In this document: piece after piece, positions 62,277 through 64,000 of the stretch
Position numbering within the stretch: position 1 is the stretch's first letter
Layout of the letters: the number at the start of each line of letters is the position of its first letter
Origin: Sphingobacterium thalpophilum
GTDB taxonomy: Bacteria; Bacteroidota; Bacteroidia; Sphingobacteriales; Sphingobacteriaceae
Assembly (NCBI RefSeq): GCF_901482695.1
Contig: NZ_LR590484.1
Coordinates: 3,782,001-3,846,000 of the forward strand
Length of the DNA: 64,000 bases
Reading direction: 5' to 3'
Made by a program: the position numbers and the translations under genes
The notes under the pieces: model-generated
Databases searched by the model: none
Seen by the model: only the letters and a program-made list of their open reading frames with translations
What the model was told of the DNA's origin: nothing

Positions 62277-62317
62277 TTTATTTTTGAAAAAAATATCTTT
62301 TTTCAAAGGGACGATTA

Positions 62318-62944
62318 TCAATCTTTTTTTTGAATAAGGTATGAACACCGAGATCCGTTTTCAATAATATATTCAACTCTTGTTATGCTGTAATCAGCTC
62401 CAATGAGCTGTTGGAAATTGTTTAGCTCAGAACGGCAAAACCCCTGACATTCTGTTGCGGCAGCACATATGGGGCAGTGATTCTCCACAAAAAGATAAGT
62501 ATTGTCCTCCTTTTGCCAAGACGCCATATACCCTTCTTCAGTCCGTTTTTTTGCAATGATGTGTAATTTTTCTTCGATTGATCGGGCTTTGGACAGTGCA
62601 TCTGCGTATTTCCGGTAAACTTTTGCTTCCCGGTCGCCGATTAATAGCTCCAGTGCATTTTCACCAAGCAACTGCTTGACCGACTGCAGCAACTGCACTG
62701 TGATATCGGCATGGCTATCTGGGAACTTTGCCATCCCGCGGGATGTAAGTGTATAGTAGGTTGATGGCCGACCTCTGCCCTCACTTTTTGTATCAGATGT
62801 AATGAGTCCTTGTTCGGCAAGGTTCAGCAAATGTTTGCGAGCTCCTTCTTTTGTGATACCCAATTCAGTTGCAACCAAGGCGGCAGTTGCCTGTGTACGC
62901 ATTTTCAATAACAGTAATAACCGATCGGTCGGGTTTTTTTGCAT
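62318..62944 (-). CDS. SufR-like winged-helix regulator with C-terminal cysteine cluster
   Basis: A 208-residue regulator. The N-terminal winged helix (ATAALVATELGITKEGARKH, LLNLAEQGLITSDT, RGRPSTYYTLTSRG) is followed by a linker and a C-terminal segment with HCPICAAATECQGFCRSEL at about residues 154-172 and RCSYLI near the end. That gives five cysteines, a pattern fit for an iron-sulfur cluster as in SufR-type regulators. It is divergent from sodA. AGTTGTTTAATT at 62957-62968, just upstream of its start, repeats half of the sodA operator, so autoregulation is likely. Effector: oxidative or iron-sulfur state, by inference. Confidence 0.78.
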   Translation of the reverse strand: MQKNPTDRLLLLLKMRTQATAALVATELGITKEGARKHLLNLAEQGLITSDTKSEGRGRPSTYYTLTSRGMAKFPDSHADITVQLLQSVKQLLGENALELLIGDREAKVYRKYADALSKARSIEEKLHIIAKKRTEEGYMASWQKEDNTYLFVENHCPICAAATECQGFCRSELNNFQQLIGADYSITRVEYIIENGSRCSYLIQKKD

Positions 62945-63043
62945 TTACAAATAAAAAGTTGTTTAATTAATATCTACAAATATAATGTTTTTATTTTATT
63001 TGGTTTTTTAGCGCTACTGCGTTATACGGCTAAGTATAGTGGG

Positions 63044-63099
63044 AAATAATTGCTTTCAATAAAACAACTAAATAGTTGTTTTATTGAAAGCAATTATTT
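63044..63099. promoter_or_regulatory. 56-bp perfect palindrome over the sodA promoter
   Basis: The 27-bp arms match exactly around a central AA. Within each arm is AGTTGTTTTATT or its complement, a motif that recurs as AGTTGTTTAATT at 62957-62968. The right arm contains the -33 box of sodA, and the -7 box starts at the palindrome's last base. It is a strong candidate operator for the divergent SufR-like regulator. It could also form a cruciform. Confidence 0.8.
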
Positions 63100-63106
63100 A
63101 GTTTTG
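63075..63106 (+). promoter_or_regulatory. sodA promoter
   Basis: GTTG at -33 (63075-63078), a 20-bp spacer and TAGTTTTG at -7 (63099-63106). This is the same 20-bp spacing as in the three small RNA promoters. The start codon is 22 bp beyond the -7 box. Confidence 0.8.
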
Positions 63107-63128
63107 ACCTAACATAAAACTAAGCAAC

Positions 63129-63755
63129 ATGAACAAATTTCAATTACCTAAGCTGCCCTACGACTATGCGGCGCTTGAACCTTATTTTGATCAGCAGACC
63201 ATGCATATCCACCATCAACGCCATCACCAAGCTTATGTTGATAATTTGAACAAGGCTATCTTGGGAACTGAAGTGGAAGAAGCAGAGTTAGTTGATATTT
63301 TAAAAGCTGTGAGTAAATATGGATATGCAGTCCGCAATAATGCTGGAGGCCATTATAATCATACGTTATTTTGGCAAACACTGTCGCCGAATGCCAAAAA
63401 GAAACCGACTGGCAGGCTTGCAGATGAAATTAATGCAGCTTTCGGTTCCTTGGACGAGCTTAAGACGAAATTGAAAGAGGCTGGGCTTATGCAGTTTGGC
63501 TCGGGCTGGGTATGGCTGTACGTGAAGTATAATGGAGGGCTAAATATCGCTGCTACAGCAAACCAAGATAATCCTTTGATGGATACACAGATCGTAAATA
63601 GGGGATATCCCATCTTGGGTATTGATGTCTGGGAACATGCCTATTATCTAAAATATCAGAATAGAAGAGCTGATTACCTGGACGCATTCTGGTCGGTTCT
63701 GGATTGGTCTGTAGTTGAGAACAATTATGAATCTGTTATTACGCAAATTTCCTAA
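63129..63755 (+). CDS. sodA: superoxide dismutase, Mn-type
   Basis: A 208-residue Fe/Mn superoxide dismutase, cytosolic, without a signal peptide. The metal ligands are visible: H26 in MHIHHQRHH, H78 in GGHYNHTLFW, and the D and H in GIDVWEHAYYLKY. NNAGGH and TANQDNPL, rather than the AAQ and AGNP patterns of iron forms, point to the manganese type. It converts superoxide to peroxide and oxygen. Its promoter is covered by a long palindrome shared with the divergent SufR-like gene. Confidence 0.93.
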   Translation: MNKFQLPKLPYDYAALEPYFDQQTMHIHHQRHHQAYVDNLNKAILGTEVEEAELVDILKAVSKYGYAVRNNAGGHYNHTLFWQTLSPNAKKKPTGRLADEINAAFGSLDELKTKLKEAGLMQFGSGWVWLYVKYNGGLNIAATANQDNPLMDTQIVNRGYPILGIDVWEHAYYLKYQNRRADYLDAFWSVLDWSVVENNYESVITQIS

Positions 63756-63774
63756 CTAGGTAAAGGGATATATA

Positions 63775-64000
63775 ATGTTTGTCAACAAGGTAAAGAACTC
63801 TGGGATCCTGCCTTTAGATCTGATTGATTTCAGGACCGATCTCGAAATTGTTTCGTTTGATATTAAAAACCTGCTTTTTCAAGGTTTAATTGTCAAAGAG
63901 AAAGAATTTAAAGCAGCTTTGGCTGCTGTTGATATGGCTAACTTCGCTGGGAAGGCAGTAGCGTTCACCTGCTCCACTGATGCTATTATTCCCTCGTGGA
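63775..64000 (+). CDS. DUF2480 family protein (3' end missing)
   Basis: The frame starts at ATG 63775, 19 bp after sodA, and runs off the right edge, so only 75 residues are seen. FVNKVKNSGILPLDLIDFRT, FDIKNLLFQGLIVKEKEFKA and GKAVAFTCSTDAIIPSW match the DUF2480 family, which is confined mainly to Bacteroidota and has no known function. The short gap suggests co-transcription with sodA. Confidence 0.78.
   Translation, partial: MFVNKVKNSGILPLDLIDFRTDLEIVSFDIKNLLFQGLIVKEKEFKAALAAVDMANFAGKAVAFTCSTDAIIPSW

Overview
This is a chromosomal stretch from a member of the Bacteroidota, most likely Sphingobacterium or a close Sphingobacteriaceae relative. The evidence is the gene content (three GH92 mannosidases, DUF1080 and Gfo/Idh/MocA sugar genes, a DPP-IV-like S9 peptidase, a FemAB protein, DUF2480), Bacteroidota-type promoters (a -33 TTG, about 20 bp, then TAnnTTTG) and the near absence of Shine-Dalgarno sequences. 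I found no rRNA, CRISPR array, insertion sequence, integrase or phage module. The genus call is by resemblance only.

Left part (1-20.6 kb). An operon of N-formylglutamate amidohydrolase (cut by the left edge), a DUF1704/QEGLA zinc-peptidase-like protein and an ATP-grasp ligase is followed by lplA and a trans-aconitate methyltransferase. Next come polX-ybaK, a FemAB-like transferase, an outer-membrane beta-barrel protein, a tRNA-Ala(GGC), a subclass B1 metallo-beta-lactamase behind a cupin, an SF1 helicase, an acyl-CoA dehydrogenase and an AraC regulator. A compact locus then holds a ThiF/E1-like adenylating enzyme, a LuxI/FeeM-like N-acyltransferase and a convergent LuxR-type regulator.

Middle part (21-46.9 kb). 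Three consecutive GH92 genes have no SusC/SusD partner nearby. They are followed by a glutaminyl cyclase, DUF72, three small uncharacterised genes in a row (two are paralogues), an alpha/beta hydrolase with a royal-jelly-type propeller protein, a frameshifted hydrolase remnant, a pair of unknown genes divergent from a membrane LytTR regulator, an RNA ligase overlapping an HD-Pnk end-healing enzyme, and a DUF1080 + Gfo/Idh/MocA operon that fits 3-keto-glycoside breakdown.

Right part (46.9-64 kb). A two-component system and a CusCBA/CzcCBA-type metal efflux operon are followed by three peptidases for proline-containing peptides (M24, S9, M1), an AraC regulator, a cysteine-rich SufR-like regulator divergent from Mn-type sodA, and the start of a DUF2480 gene.

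The most unusual signal is not protein-coding. Three nearly identical units at about 46.97, 47.41 and 62.18 kb each form a complete small-RNA gene on the minus strand: promoter, a core of roughly 30 nt, and a terminator hairpin with a U tract. Inside the promoter spacer of each is a palindrome AGTGT-N-ACACT. The RNA core is the exact antisense of a sequence ending in ATG that looks like the leader and start codon of SusC-type receptor genes, so these look like paralogous trans-acting sRNAs. Other candidates worth testing are the ATP-grasp/DUF1704 pair, which resembles the tubulin tyrosine ligase/MATCAP cycle; the ThiF-acyltransferase-LuxR locus; and a 56-bp perfect palindrome over the sodA promoter.
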